Shown: positions 33,871-46,145, counted from the first letter of the stretch. The stretch is DNA of 64,000 nt from Dendrolimus kikuchii (GCA_019925095.2 CM034401.1:8591838-8655837), one strand, 5' to 3'. Made by a program: numbers and translations. The notes: generated by a model not told the origin, from the sequence alone.

Positions 33871-35369
33871 TCTTATTACGAAAACAGTGGGTACATTTCT
33901 TTTTTTTCAAATTGGACAGTGATAAGGCTTTGTCATTTAAAAAAAAACGAACTTATATATTAAAAAAGTTTTCATGTTATGTGACATTTTTAACTGCTTG
34001 TACTACTAACTGCAATAATATTATCACTCGATAACAAGCAGTAGTGGGCGCTTAGCTTCAATTTTAATAACAATACAGAGAAATCTTTAGGAGTCCTAAT
34101 TGGGGGAGAAAAATGCTTCGTCCAGGATTCAAAGTTATCAAATCAAATAATCAAATGTGCGCAATCAGGAGCTTGCACACTTCCCAATGTTCTTCCTTGT
34201 TTCATATTGATAGATAGATAGGTCCAGTCCCAACAGTTTGTATTTAAGTTTCAGTAATTTCCTTCGGGATTAGACATGTTTTTGATGACCGTCCACCGTG
34301 AATTATTGACCCGAACCCGGGTTAAAGTTATTAGAGAGGCTAAAATTAAATAATAATGGAGATGCGATAGGTTTCCAGGATCTGTTTTGTATTATTAAGT
34401 GAATTTGTCAGCTGTCAGAGTATGGCGTTTACAAAGACAAACCGAATCTATTTTTGGCGGTTTTGTAATGTGATATAGTGAATTTAAATTAAATCATTAT
34501 GTTTCGCTTCTCAAAATTATATACCTATTTAAATTGTTTCTTTAGCATTCCTTTTGTGTTGTGGTGTAAAATTTCTTAGAATGCTTCAATTTGTTAGCTG
34601 AATATTGGTTCTATTTTATCGTGAAATTTTCCTTTAGTAGCTTTATCGTGACATCATAAACACCACTGTAAACTGTTAATTCCGCTACACATTCATTGAC
34701 TAAATTTTCATTGCGTGTTTTAAATATTAACAACATAGTCGTGAACTACAATTCGTTATGTTCGTCGCGGTAATTGAGTGGGAAGTGTCGCTGTTAGCCA
34801 AATTAAATTGTGACCGATACGGATCTAGTATGCGTGTACTACTTTGTTAATGAAGTTTGTTTTACTCGTATTTTAAGTGTTTAACCACATTATTATTAAT
34901 GTTGTTTAGGACGGCTGTTAAAGCGTGTTCAATTTCATTTCTTAAAACACTTATCGGTATGAGTTGTATTATTTCCTTACCAGAGTTTTCCCCGCGGAAG
35001 CGCCCCGGTTCAAACCCTAGTGTGTGCCACTTGTTTAAAGAGCATTAATACAGGTTATATATTATGAATTTTTTGTGTTAGTGCTATTTGCCCCCAGAAT
35101 ATTCACTTCATTTTATATTGCAAACTATCCCATCTTCCGGGATGTATGTATGCCCATTTTTGGTATTAAACCGCATATGTACAACATTCAGCAAAATCGA
35201 TACAGTACTCCAGTCGTTTTTCCATGAAAGTTTAACAGGTAGATAGACCGATTTATAAGTATTATCGCATTTTTTAAAGATGATAACTTTTTATATCTAT
35301 AAATTTGAGAAAAGATTGGTGTCCCAAACAAAATTTCATTCTCTATTTCAACCCGTACTAGTCTTATTT
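33871..35369. other. Nothing firmly recognised
   Basis: AT-rich. 35150-35260 resembles a LINE tail (aaaatcgatacagtactcca, gtcgtttttccatgaaagtt). No gene supported. Confidence 0.45.
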
Positions 35370-35480
35370 TTAACCGACTTCCAAAAGAAAGAGGTTCTCA
35401 ACTTGATTGTTTTTTTTTATTTATGTAGACAATTATGCTGAGATTTATGATTCGATTTACGTGATTCTTTTTTAGTTCGA
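35370..35480 (+). repeat. ACCGACTTCCAAAAG repeat
   Basis: tttttaaccgacttccaaaa and gaggttctcaacttgattg are a very common lepidopteran dispersed repeat. Confidence 0.65.
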
Positions 35481-35639
35481 TGCGGAATAGTTGCCATTTG
35501 GTCCCCTAAAAATATAACATATTATAGTTTGGCCCAGTAGTTTTTGCTATTAAAAGTAGTAGCATGTCAAGTCTGGTTTACCATATTGTATAAATTACGA
35601 AATTGACAATAGCCACGAAAATGACTAAAATTACATTAC

Positions 35640-35880
35640 AAAAAAAATATGCATAGCCTACATTTTAGGATAACCTTTACATAAATCTATCCCAAAAACT
35701 ATATAATTTCCGGGATGAAAACTATCCTATGTCTATCCTAAATATTGAACTTATATAGTATATACCGAATTTCAGCTAAATCGGTCCAATAGTTTTTCCG
35801 TGAAAGCGTAACAGACATACAGACAGACACAGTTACTTTTGCATTTATAATGATGATGATGATGATGATAATAATAATAA
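35640..35880 (+). repeat. LINE 3' tail with (GAT)n/(AAT)n end
   Basis: atttccgggatgaaaactat, ctaaatcggtccaatagttt, cgtgaaagcgtaacagacat, then (atg)n(ata)n. A typical insect non-LTR 3' end followed by a microsatellite. Confidence 0.7.
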
Positions 35881-36365
35881 TAGGTTTAAGCATATGATAC
35901 TACAGTTTTCAAAACTTGGGCAGTAGCTTTATTTTACTTACATAATGACTTTATTAGAATTTTATATATAAACCTTTAGTGAGAAATCATCTAATAATGA
36001 AAACCGCTTAAAAATATTTTGCGTGGTTTAGGAGGAGTTAGCGGATAAAACAGACAAAAATGATTCAATGTAAGGCTACAAAAATATACATAAACCTTGT
36101 CAAACACAATTTTCCATTTTTACCCCTTTCAATAGATTCGGCAAAGCGTTTAGGTCCAAATAGATCCGTAACAGAGGTCCCAAAAGCATAAAGCTTAAGT
36201 CACGATCGTGGCGCATCTGGCATCTACGATAAACGAATTGGCATTACACCGAGCACTAGTAGAGAAAGAAATGAATTTTGCTTAAAATTTGAGGGCAGAT
36301 TAGATAGAGATAATTTCATTTCATGCCAGCTGTGATAGGATTCTCGCTTTAAATCTCTGATTGCT
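35881..36365. other. Nothing recognised
   Basis: AT-rich, no supported feature. Confidence 0.4.
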
Positions 36366-36402
36366 TAGAGAAATACGATAAACAGTTTATCGTATTTCTC
36401 TA
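36366..36402. repeat. Perfect hairpin, 18-bp arms, 1-nt loop
   Basis: tagagaaatacgataaac, a, gtttatcgtatttctcta. Confidence 0.95.
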
Positions 36403-36720
36403 CAGGTGTAAAATCTTTAATATTGATATCATATGTCTGTAGAGAAACTTTAAATAAAATAACTGAAAACTTTATGAATAGCTTTTCTAAGTATTAAATT
36501 ATTATCCAAATTACATGTTTGTCATGTTATAATACTCTAACTCATTACTCGACTTCTATTAGTCTAAGAGACGCGGACTTTATTAGATCTAACGTCATCC
36601 ATCTGATAACCAGATGAGACATAATATATTTTTTTATCAAATTATATTGATTTGTATGTAAACACGCTGTTGATAGCTTGCCAATCGAAAAAGCTATTTT
36701 TAATTAATTTTTTTCACAAC

Positions 36721-37019
36721 ATTCAATTACATACATACATACATAACTTCACGCCAGTTCCCTTGCGGGGTAGGCACGTACAATAGAGCGCCATTTAGGC
36801 TTATTCTTACACACCTCACTTGCTTCTTTGATATTCATAACTCTTGTCATGCACGCTCGTCTGTTCTTAAGGATCCTGACATCACCTTCTGCTAGTACAC
36901 GATCAATTTGATCATGGAAGGTGTGTCGTGGTCTTCCACGACTTCTGCATCCATCCACTTTTGCATTGTATATCTGTTTAGTCATTCTTTCGTCATGCAT
37001 TCTTTCCAATATTCAATTA
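36721..37019 (-). mobile_element. 5'-truncated RTE-like LINE insertion 2
   Basis: Minus strand encodes an ORF2 C-terminus (36749-37009) and ends in aactggcgtgaagttatg plus (TATG)n. It is flanked by attcaatta at 36721-36729 and 37011-37019 (9 bp exact; 12 of 13 if extended). Confidence 0.85.
36749..37009 (-). pseudogene. RTE-like ORF2 C-terminus
   Basis: An open frame of 86 codons: MERMHDERMTKQIY, SRGRPRHTFHDQID, NRRACMTRVMN and RSIVRAYPARELA, ending at its natural stop. This is the region after the reverse-transcriptase domain of a non-LTR retrotransposon. The N-terminal parts are absent by 5' truncation, so it is not a host gene. Confidence 0.85.
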
Positions 37020-37439
37020 TATACAAAAAAATAAGTTCAAAGCTATCTAACGATTTATACAAAGTAAATCACTATAAACTCAAAGAGCAAGTCTAATCTT
37101 TTCATTAAAAAAGGAATATGAAAACACTGAAAACCTTATACAACCTATTCAATAATTATTTTCACAGTTCAAGTGCTGCGATATCAATAGCAATCATACC
37201 CGCACACAAATTTACCCATACATAACATACTAAATATAAATTTATAACCTTTTTAAGTTGAATTTTAACTTAACTATAATGACAAATTAATATTGACTGT
37301 ATTGATGAGTTTGTATACCCGACTATGAAGTTGAATCTTGGATCTCTCTCATATCTAATATTAGTTGTAGGTTAGAAAATTACAGTTCAAGAGTCACGTT
37401 TGGAGCTCTAATTGCTAAGAAGCAAACTACAAAGTAAAA
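37020..37439. other. Nothing recognised
   Basis: AT-rich, no supported feature. Confidence 0.4.
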
Positions 37440-37680
37440 TTCAGGGATCCAGTAATGGCGCCCAACCTTTGGTATCTAACCTTCCCAGTTACGATTACGT
37501 CACTATTCTGGCCGAGTCGGCACCAGGCGCCAGGCTCCTCCGCATAAGCACGCCTATTAAATAGCTGCAAGCAATTAACATCTGGTGCACGTACGTGCCC
37601 CTTTACCCTGTTAACCCCTCCAGCCCCACCATACTACGGTCACAGTATAAAGAAATACGGTATCTTCACGTCTGTGATGT
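37440..37680. promoter_or_regulatory. Unique GC-richer block, possible enhancer
   Basis: Non-repetitive, with taatggcgcccaacctttgg, gagtcggcaccaggcgccag and caattaacatctggtgcacg (homeodomain-like ATTA next to an E box CATCTG). No coding potential. Role inferred only from composition and motif density. Confidence 0.3.
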
Positions 37681-37988
37681 AGACAAAAAGTAATAAGCTT
37701 ATTGAAATTTCTCATGTCATTCTTTTTGTCACGAAATTACATTTAATAAATTATATTTATTTTATTAATTAAAAATTTCATACACGCAAAGCTTGCTATT
37801 ACTTTGTAATAAAAATAGCAATTACATGAAAAAAAATTTATCCATTAATTTTCCAAAAATTTACTATGATATAAACATGTAATGTTAGTCTAAGCTTATG
37901 CTATGCAATATACATATTTAGATAATCACATGCAAATCTGTGTAGTCACAATGGAGATAAAAAAAAGAAAAATAAAGATGGGTATAAA
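37681..37988. other. Nothing recognised
   Basis: AT-rich, no supported feature. Confidence 0.4.
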
Positions 37989-38558
37989 TAAAAATCCATA
38001 CATACATAACTTCACGCCAGTTCCCTTGCGGGGTAGGCACGAACAACAGAGCGCCATTTAGGCTTATTCTTATACTCCTCACTTGCTTCTTTGACATTTA
38101 TAACTCTTGTCATGCACGCTCATCTGTTCTTAAGGCTCCTGACCTCACTTTCTGCTAGTACACGATCAATTTGATTATGGAAGGTGTGTCGTGGCCTTCC
38201 ACGACTTCTGCACCCATCCACTTTTGCATAGTATATCTGTTTAGTGATTCTTTCATCATGCATTCTTTCCAACTGCCCGAACCACCGGAGCATTCCTTTC
38301 CTTACCTTCACCCCGACACTCTCTTTCAGACCAACTCTCTTTCTTACTTCGGTATTACGAATGCGGTCCGCGAGCGTCACTCCGCAGATTTTGCGCAGTG
38401 CTTGCATCTCGACCGCGTTTACTCTACTTTCATGCTCTCTCTTCCATACCCATCTCTCGCTTCCATATGTGAGCGTAGGTACCAGCACCGCGTTGTTTAT
38501 GGCGTGCTGGGCCTTCTGGCTGAGGTTCTTAGCGCCTAGAAGTTTACCTAAAAATCCA
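37989..38558 (-). mobile_element. 5'-truncated RTE-like LINE insertion 3
   Basis: The longest of three related insertions, flanked by taaaaatcca at 37989-37998 and 38549-38558. Minus-strand ORF2 C-terminus, then aactggcgtgaagttatg and (TATG)n. Confidence 0.9.
38030..38548 (-). pseudogene. RTE-like ORF2 C-terminus with one stop
   Basis: The frame runs from 38548: GAKNLSQKAQHAIN, LVPTLTYGSERWVW, NAVEMQALRKICGV, KGMLRWFGQLERM, GCRSRGRPRHTFHNQ. The YGSE.W, RNTEVR and RWFG...RM blocks are typical of RTE-related LINEs. A stop at 38117-38119 (TGA) replaces the Arg (CGA) seen in copy 2, a CpG decay pattern, after which the frame resumes to the natural end. Overlapping plus-strand frames are shadows. 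Confidence 0.85.
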
Positions 38559-39289
38559 GTTAGAAATATATTTTAAAGTATTCAAGAGATTTAGTTTAAA
38601 CTGACGATAGAACTATTTTCGAATAGTCGTGATCATATACACGGGGAAACTTCTAGACAAAAGTCTTTTAAACTTTGATACAACCATTGGTAGTCTACCG
38701 ATAACATACACGCACGATTTATGGTGTATGAAATTTATAAATGTTAAAAGAAAAAGATTTTTAGTAAAAATCGAATGTATTCTTCTGAACAGTAATATAA
38801 TTTGTAATACATATGTAGTACTGACAATTTTCCTTATAACTCTCGACCGACAGAACATTTAGCATAGTTACGGCCAATTTGAGTACAATTTTAACTACTT
38901 TTATTTCCACACTGCGCATACGCTTGCTCATTTTAATCAGAGTTATGAAACTACTGCAGTAATATTTGTATACTGTGCCACGGCCCTGCTAAATGGTTAT
39001 TTAAATTCAAGTAGACTACTAACCGTTATAGTTCCAGCGGGCCAAGTGATTTTGAATACTGTGTTTTCGTTCATTGGAAATAATACACACTTAAGCAACA
39101 TGTGGTTAGAATTGTCTAAGAATTTTCCTATAACAACTGTTAGCATAATTTTATTCGCCGTTTTATTTAGTGCTGATAGTTAACTGATATAAATGCATAA
39201 TTATATCTGTAATTACAACAATCATGTGGATGTATAAAATGAAAAACAAATACATAAAGAGTCTTTGAAAGTTGCACCCGTGACTAAAA
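38559..39289. other. Nothing recognised
   Basis: Overlapping frames on both strands (38613-38862) have no domain. AT-rich, no gene supported. Confidence 0.4.
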
Positions 39290-39475
39290 ATGAAGAGGAA
39301 GAACACCGAGAATATCATGTTATAACGAAGGATAAAAATAATGTTACACTGGAAGATTGATGAATATAAGAGTAAAGGTAGACAGAAAAAAAGATTGAAA
39401 TATTGTGTGAAGGAGGAAGCGATGATTTTGGATACGATAGTTACGCAAAAATAAAGAAGTTAGATAGATAGTTAG
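39290..39475 (+). repeat. LINE tail scrap
   Basis: Plus frame KGRQKKRLKYCVKEEAMI resembles the GRPKKRW.DCVKEDM end of RTE-like proteins. Followed by (GATA)n. Confidence 0.45.
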
Positions 39476-39479
39476 AATA

Positions 39480-39600
39480 AATACTATTTATTTACACCAC
39501 ATACACATACAGTAAATCTCTTACAGTAATTTCATGTAAAGGCATAAGAAATGGGCGATCTTATCACTTTTTAGTGATCTCTTCCACACAACCTCGACTA
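39480..39600 (-). repeat. Jockey-like LINE 3' UTR tail
   Basis: tactatttatttacaccaca, gggcgatcttatcacttttt and gtgatctcttccacacaacc. Confidence 0.65.
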
Positions 39601-40323
39601 TGCTGTAAGTCTCCCACTTCATCAGATACCTTGTGTTTCATTCCATTAAAGAAATGGAGAATCCCTCTTCTTTCCACTTTAGGTAGATGGTGACTCTTGT
39701 AGACCTGTATACGTGGAGAAGAGCGAGCTGGAATGCTCGTGAATAGAATAGAAGATCTTCCGTCGAGGCTATTGTTGTGCCTCGCAGACCTAGGCCCAAC
39801 TATTATTGAAAATCTGTATATATTTTTTATATGTGTCAGAAATGTCTTGGCGTCTTCAATTATTTCATTGCGCCATTTACTGACTTATGAGTGTTCTACT
39901 ATATGTTCCATATCCCTTAATTTTTGGGATAATAGTCCCTTATTATATGATGACAGACATAGAACATGGTGTCGGAATGTTACTCAGGTCTAGTACTGAG
40001 CGCAGCTCGCGCCCACACGGTGTATCATAAATAATTTCTAAGTCTCCTAATATACCTAACAGAGAATCGTTTGACCATTTATTGAGAACATTCTTTGATA
40101 TATGCTGTGCATGCGTAACATATTTCAGCGTGGAAGCAAAATGAAATCATTCGACAAAATGATTGATCGCACAATTCGTTATTTATTGCCGGTTCGGTAA
40201 ATAACTTCAAAGTGATTTTTGATTGATTGCCTTTTACATTTTTGATGGGATCCAAATATATGGGGCACCGTTCAACCCTTGCATACAAGGCTAATCAGAT
40301 CCCTTAGAATTACAATATTAGAA
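39601..40323. other. Nothing recognised
   Basis: No supported gene or repeat. Confidence 0.4.
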
Positions 40324-40362
40324 TAATTATTTTTGTAAGCTATTTGCTTACAAAAATAATTA
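40324..40362. repeat. Hairpin, 17-bp perfect arms
   Basis: taattatttttgtaagc, loop tattt, gcttacaaaaataatta. Confidence 0.95.
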
Positions 40363-40729
40363 CTATAAATAATGTCATTACCCCATAGCCTGGCTCTTAT
40401 TACCCCAACCTTTGGACAATGGGAGTCAAACATACTTTTTTAAATACGATTTTTTTTTGTTATTAATATTGAATTCCGAAATTGGTTGATAAAAGTTAAT
40501 TAATTATTTCAATCAAAACACCAAAAAGTATTTTAAAATGTGGTGTTTTACAAAAGTTATTCAATTTTTCCTTGTGCGGCGCCCGTTCTCCTGTACTCCT
40601 CTACACTAAAGCCCGAACAGCTCCACCAGATCACTGTCACTGGGTAGTGCGCATAGAAAGCTGGCGAATGATTTCTTCTTTCAATGATTCTTATTTTTCT
40701 ACACAGAATTATCCACAACTCCTTTTGTG
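40363..40729. other. Nothing recognised
   Basis: A reading frame at 40572 has no recognisable domain. Confidence 0.4.
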
Positions 40730-40890
40730 GCTTACTGGTCCAAGTGTTGGTCCACCTAATTTAGTGGAATGCTTGCTTTGTATTCCGGCATCAGCGGCCA
40801 GATTCCAGTTCACATTTCGAGGTCTTCAGCATATTGGCAACACCTTCGTTATTGAATATGTCCATAGGTGACGGTAACTACTATCTGTTG
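40730..40890 (-). repeat. SINE-like repeat B, highly diverged
   Basis: ttccggcatcagcggccaga, ttccagttcacatttcgag and tccataggtgacggtaacta align in order with the other copies. Confidence 0.65.
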
Positions 40891-41404
40891 TACACCAACT
40901 ATGAAAAAAGAGCTTTAAAAAGATAATTAAATTAACCAAATTAGACCACATTTATTTAGAAAAATACTCAACTACACGTTATTATTTCCTTCTTGTTTTT
41001 ACAGGATACTTCAACGTAAGTACTTATGATGTCGCGTGTCTCCACTCGATGCCATTCCCAGGCGGATCTCATTTAACCAAAGTGTCGTAAGAAGCGCGTT
41101 GTAAAATTTATGGTCACACTTCAAACTAATGGAAAATGAATGGTTAGTGTTCGAGCGGTTTATAAGAGTTTTATAGTTTTAATGGCTTTAACTAGTATTT
41201 TTTTATTATTTATAGTCCGAAGTATTGAAGTTGAAATGTATTAAAGCAATTCACGCGGCTATGTTTGAATTTTCTAATCTATATTTTGTATAAAATTTTC
41301 GATTTTGTGGATAAGCAACTATCAAAAGTATTGCAACCAATCTGTATTTTGAAAGAAAATTACATAAATATTCCTAACGATATTTTAAGTTTTTTTTATA
41401 TTAT

Positions 41405-41622
41405 TGCATGAGTTGCTGATGGAAAACAGTTACTATCGCCTATGGACATTTGTAACACCAAAGGTGCTCCGTATGTACTGCTGCTCTCTAAAGACGACTG
41501 GAACCTGGCTGTTAAAGCCGAAACACAGCTCAAAAATGCTATGTTAGTATACTCTAGACCAGGGTGGTAGGCATCCAGATAGGCGAATAGTTACCTATGC
41601 TACCACCTAGCAATTTCTAGAG
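41405..41622 (+). repeat. SINE-like repeat B, short form, diverged
   Basis: gaaaacagttactatcgcct, catttgtaacaccaaaggtg and tgctaccacctagcaattt. Ends at the same point as the other short copies. Confidence 0.8.
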
Positions 41623-41982
41623 TACCCATTTCTTATATTATTCATATTATGAGATTTTTTATAAAATTTTATAATTGTGAATATGTTCATTGAAGAAATT
41701 AGGTCATATAATTCTGACATTAAAACCTAGCGTTAAATACTGTACAGGCTAATGCCGCGCGGATATGCTGTGATGGCGCGAGGCGATTATTGTGATCGAG
41801 TAATCAACAGGACTTATAATTTCTTGCAGCATAATCCTTATTAATTTTCGAGTTTTGATTCTATATAGTATAATAAGACTTCATATTCGAAATATACTAT
41901 ACGACTATCTAACTATCTACGTATAGATAAAGGTATTCTACATGTGCGAGTCTGAATCGCACACAGCCCTTTATTGTTTTAA

Positions 41983-42518
41983 GGGCCGATTTTTCAATGA
42001 TCATGTAACAGTGTGTGGAGGTTGATTTTATGTGTGTGGGTGGTGCGGTGCGTTTGTGATGTTACCCCGTTGGATGAGGGTGACGCACTACTGGCGAGAG
42101 CCCATGGCTCCATCGCCGCGGGAGCTAGGCTCAACCACTGGAGGGGAGTACAAAATAAGACGTCTCAATCATCAATCTAATTTAACATTAAACTTAAGAC
42201 TATATATTCAGAAATCTTAACTGCTACGTGAAAATATGTAAAACTTAAACATATTCGTAGAAGCATCTCCGAACGTTTTCTGTTTTCTGTAATAACAGAT
42301 TTTGGCACGTACATGGACTACTCAGTTATAACCTTGCTAATTATGTAGCAATACATTATTCCATGTACGTGACGTAACACAGTGGAATAAATTATAACCT
42401 GACTGAATTTAAAAGTGAAACAATTCAACTGACGTACTCATGCAACTGATATTTCTAATTTTCCCATTTTGTACTTTATTCTATGAATAATTTTATTTGG
42501 TTATTGAAAAATCGGCCC
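41983..42518. mobile_element. TTAA-flanked MITE
   Basis: A 536-bp unit with ends gggccgatttttcaat and attgaaaaatcggccc, perfect inverted repeats over 16 bp. It sits between TTAA at 41979-41982 and TTAA at 42519-42522, the target of piggyBac-type elements. No transposase inside; a short frame at 42032-42220 is unrecognised. Confidence 0.8.
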
Positions 42519-42522
42519 TTAA

Positions 42523-43970
42523 TTGAACATTAAGGTTTTTATACAATGCGTAAGGATCAAACGAAAACGGAGTTGTGGACGGATTGAAACTAGTTAATTC
42601 TCAATAAATAAAGATCTACTCGATTGTGCGGGTAGGGTGGGTGGTGTTTTATTATCGCTGAACTGTGTTGACTGTCACTGCGGGCAACTGTGACCACTAC
42701 AATGATGAATTGGCTTCATGGTATCCAAGTTAAAGGCGATTTCATTTAAACTGTACACTCATACGAAGTAAATGTATAGACGGAGCCCAGGTGAACAAAA
42801 CCGTCAAATGAAGTGAAGCCTTTTTACATACACGTGGTTTGTGTCTGAGCGATTAATAGCTATCCAGTGGAAACTATTCCACCTTTGTCCATACTAATTC
42901 GATTATTTATCACTGAATTCTCGTAACAGTAATCTTTAGCTGGCTTCACGTCGAATCGATATCTTAATAAAAGAAGTAACCACTTGGTTTTCTAAATATA
43001 AGCATACACAATGCGGATTTGTACAAAATGATTTTCATACGACAATCTTAAATCATTTCAAAAAACCCCAACGTAAACTAATCTCTAATTCGCACCGAAT
43101 TACTTATTTACCAGCTCAAGAGAGGCAAAAATAAACATAACTTCAAAACTTAGATAAGATAATCAGTGCTGGATACAAAACTTTCACACTCAACTATAAA
43201 TTTTATATAGTGCCCGAAGATTACGCGAAAATTTTTCTTGAAAAACTTCGGCTCGTAAATATTTTAAAGTAACTTCTAAAAGAAAAGTGACACCCAATGT
43301 TGACGATCTGGCCAAAGTTCCGGATGTGGCCATCGACGAAATAACCTTTTCGAAGAAAACTGTGTAGAGAGTAACTTGAAATACAAAAGTTTCGTATCGT
43401 TGATGTACTGCATCTTCCCTGGAGACTTTTGTTGGCCATTTATCATACTTTTTGCCAGTGGTATTCTTTATTATAGTTTATAGGGTCATCTTAACTTACT
43501 CCAGTGTTTGAGCTACGTTTGTTGAGTAAACAACGTTTTTCACTTGCTCTAGTATAAATAAATATTTTTTACACAAATAAGTAAATTGTTTACTGTATAA
43601 AATACTGTTAATATACAATTACGAGATGTAATATGTGAATAGTAATTGTAAGAGACCTCAGATTAATCTAGAATACAATAAATATGATCGGTTCGAGTTG
43701 GTACAATGCATTTAAAATGAGAAAAAAATTAGGTGGACTAATAAGGACCAGCAGATTCTGTAAATTCAACGTTTAGAAATTTTCTCTCTGTCCGTTCTGA
43801 TCTGATGAACCTGAACATCACGTCAAAACTACTGATCAGATTGCAATGAAACTTGGTACATAGCTTATATCCCGGGCAAAGTTTGCAATACATTTTATTC
43901 TGGTAAATGACGTCGTTTCCGTAGAATAGATGGATAAAGTCAAAAAGGTGGCACTACCCATGTACCCGTA
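42523..43970. other. Nothing recognised
   Basis: No supported gene or repeat. Confidence 0.4.
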
Positions 43971-44238
43971 CCTGTGCAGCAATGGAGAAAGAATACAATT
44001 TCCTGTGGCCGGGTGGCCTGTCGTAATGTCTGGATGGCTACCACCCCTGGTCTAGAGTATGCCGCCATAACAACCTTGAGTTGTGTTCCGGTATTAGTGG
44101 CCAGGTTCCAGTCTCCCTAAAGAGAGCAGCAGCGTATTTATAGCACCTTTGGTGTTGCAAATGTCCATAGGCGATGGTAACCGTTCTCCATCAAGTGGGC
44201 CGTCTGCTTGCCTGCTTAACTCGTGCATAAAAAAAACT
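43971..44238 (-). repeat. SINE-like repeat B, long form
   Basis: Begins cctgtgcagcaatggagaaa and ends actcgtgcataaaaaaaact (A tail). It lacks a short internal stretch next to gtggcctgtcgta present in 32399-32709. Confidence 0.8.
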
Positions 44239-44679
44239 ATTATCCCGTTTTTTTGCCATTGCCGTTGCAATTTACTAACATATACATCTGCGTCATTCCA
44301 GCATCGAATGGAGATTCGTTGGCACGCGCATATTAACTAAAAAACTAATGAATAGTTCATTATAATTTGACCACTGTATTATACTGTGATAACATTTACT
44401 AAGTAGTGGCTAGGTCGTCAGATTAGTATTAAAAAACCAATTCAAATTCCTTTTATAGCCGATTTTCCAATCATCGCATAAAGGTTATTCATAGGATAGA
44501 TAAATAAAAACTGTGTACTTAGTAACAGATATAATTATCCCTAATAGCCGCAAAACGCTATAGGAATAAATCACTCAAATATTCAAATAAAAACAGGTAC
44601 ATTTATGTATAAGCTAGCTAGTTAATGTGAAGCTAGGCGTATAGAACTAGAACACTTTTATAATAAACATGATATCTTC
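44239..44679. other. Nothing recognised
   Basis: No supported gene; agccgattttccaatcatcg at 44457 recalls one end of the TTAA MITE. Confidence 0.35.
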
Positions 44680-44830
44680 TATACTAATATTATAAAGAGG
44701 TAAGGTTTGTGAGTTTGGATGTTCGAGGTAATCTCCGGTACTACTGAACCGATTTTGAAAATTCTTTCACTTGTGGAAAGCTACATTATTCACGAGTAAC
44801 ATAGGCTATATTTTATTATGATTAATATTT
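44680..44830 (+). repeat. Insect LINE/SINE-like repeat
   Basis: tactaatattataaagaggt, actactgaaccgattttgaa, tttcacttgtggaaagctac and aacataggctatattttatt are a common dispersed repeat of insects. Confidence 0.65.
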
Positions 44831-44835
44831 TTATT

Positions 44836-45210
44836 TTTGAAATGAAACATCGTTGTGATTTGAAACTCGATGAAACAAAAAAGCGACAGTAAACAGAAAT
44901 AAAATCATAAATTTATAGGTCTAAGCCTACGAGAGACTGAGATACGAGTTTTACATTGTGCAGCACAAATGAGAGAGTCAATAAGACCGATGATTAAACA
45001 TAGGTCCAATTCGGACCGAAAGAAAACTGATAATAATATTTTTTAGACTAAAACAGTGAAAAATTGAAAGTGCTACTTAAGCAGTTTATTTTTAATTAGA
45101 ATATGTTGACGGATGTGGGCTAAAGGAATTATATTTATATTATTAAAAGCTAGAGAAAAATTATCTGTAGTTTCACTTCTACTCCGTGTGAATTGCACAC
45201 ACACACACAC
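44836..45210 (+). repeat. GTGAAACTTCT family, copy B
   Basis: From gaaatgaaacatcgttgtga through taagcctacgagagactgag and ttgacggatgtgggctaaag to gtagtttcacttctactccg and a (CA)n tail. Best preserved copy. Confidence 0.75.
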
Positions 45211-45214
45211 AATT

Positions 45215-45330
45215 TTTGAAGTGAAACTCCTTTAGAATCGTTGTGATTTGAAACTCGATGAAACGAAAAAGCGACCCTTAAAATAAATCTATATGACTAA
45301 GCCTGCTAGAGAATTAGATAGAATCCCTAT
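45215..45330 (+). repeat. GTGAAACTTCT family, copy C, truncated
   Basis: gaagtgaaactcctttagaa to ctgctagagaattagataga, then cut by the next repeat. It is a tandem neighbour of copy B. Confidence 0.7.
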
Positions 45331-45614
45331 TAATATTATAAATACGAAAGTAACTTTGTCTGTCTGTTTATTATAAATGACCCTCGGTGAAGTTGGCACT
45401 GAAACGCCTGTCAAAAATGTAGTAGCAGTAACGTTCCACGCAAGAATTGCGCACATCCTCGTACCAGGCACTGCGAGTGGTTTCTGCGTTTATGATTTAA
45501 TTAAAGATTACAAAGCTTTATTAAACCTTGATATACGTGCGTGCGCATGTGCGTGGATGCATGTGTATTTCTTAATGACGCGCAGTGAAGTGGGTGCGGG
45601 TCAGCTAGTTTAAG
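45331..45614 (-). repeat. LINE 3'-tail type repeat
   Basis: ttaatattataaatacgaaa and gtaactttgtctgtctgttt at one end and gcgggtcagctagttt at the other, a common layout in reverse orientation. The frames at 45289-45613 lack recognisable domains. Confidence 0.6.
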
Positions 45615-46116
45615 ATAAAGGCATGGGAAAATTTTAATATCCTTTAATGTCCTTTTTAATTAGTGGAAATCAGGGCATAAATAGCAAAGACTTCTTAAAG
45701 ATGTATGTGACGGGAAAACCCATCATTTTCCCGAAAAACGCTTAAGAAAATTTACAGGTTGCGCCATTTTCCTACGAGTTTATCATTCTACCTTTCCCTT
45801 TATTAACATTTGTGGCTCATAGTAACATATATAGCCGGGTCACTGCCTACATCAAGAGAATTTTTTCCTCATAACCAGCAGAAAAGACCGACGGAAGGAC
45901 AAAATGATTGAACCGTAAAAAAGTATTGCAGTGGACCTTGTTAGGGCTGGCATCTGAATTTCAAAATGCTCAGTTTCATAAATAAGTGAATTATCTCCAT
46001 GACGTATGTAGTTTCTGTTTGTATCACTCAATTAGTTGAACAATAATGCAATAGGTATTTGCTTAGTAAAAATCATTTTTTTAATATCTATTTATTATGT
46101 TAGATACTAATTTATG
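45615..46116. other. Nothing recognised
   Basis: No supported gene or repeat. Confidence 0.4.
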
Positions 46117-46145
46117 GTAGCTTACTGGTAACGCACTCGCGTCTT
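46114..46145 (+). repeat. tRNA-like SINE head, split by repeat B
   Basis: tggtagcttactggtaacgc reads as a tRNA A box region. The sequence resumes at 46475. Confidence 0.65.

Noticed and set aside
38171..38576. Plus-strand frames over the RTE-like insertion
   Set aside because: Shadows of the minus-strand ORF2 fragment.
41004..41014. 11-nt stretch between a good acceptor (ttgtttttacag) and a GTAAGT donor
   Set aside because: As a microexon it would break the Bruno frame; likely coincidence.
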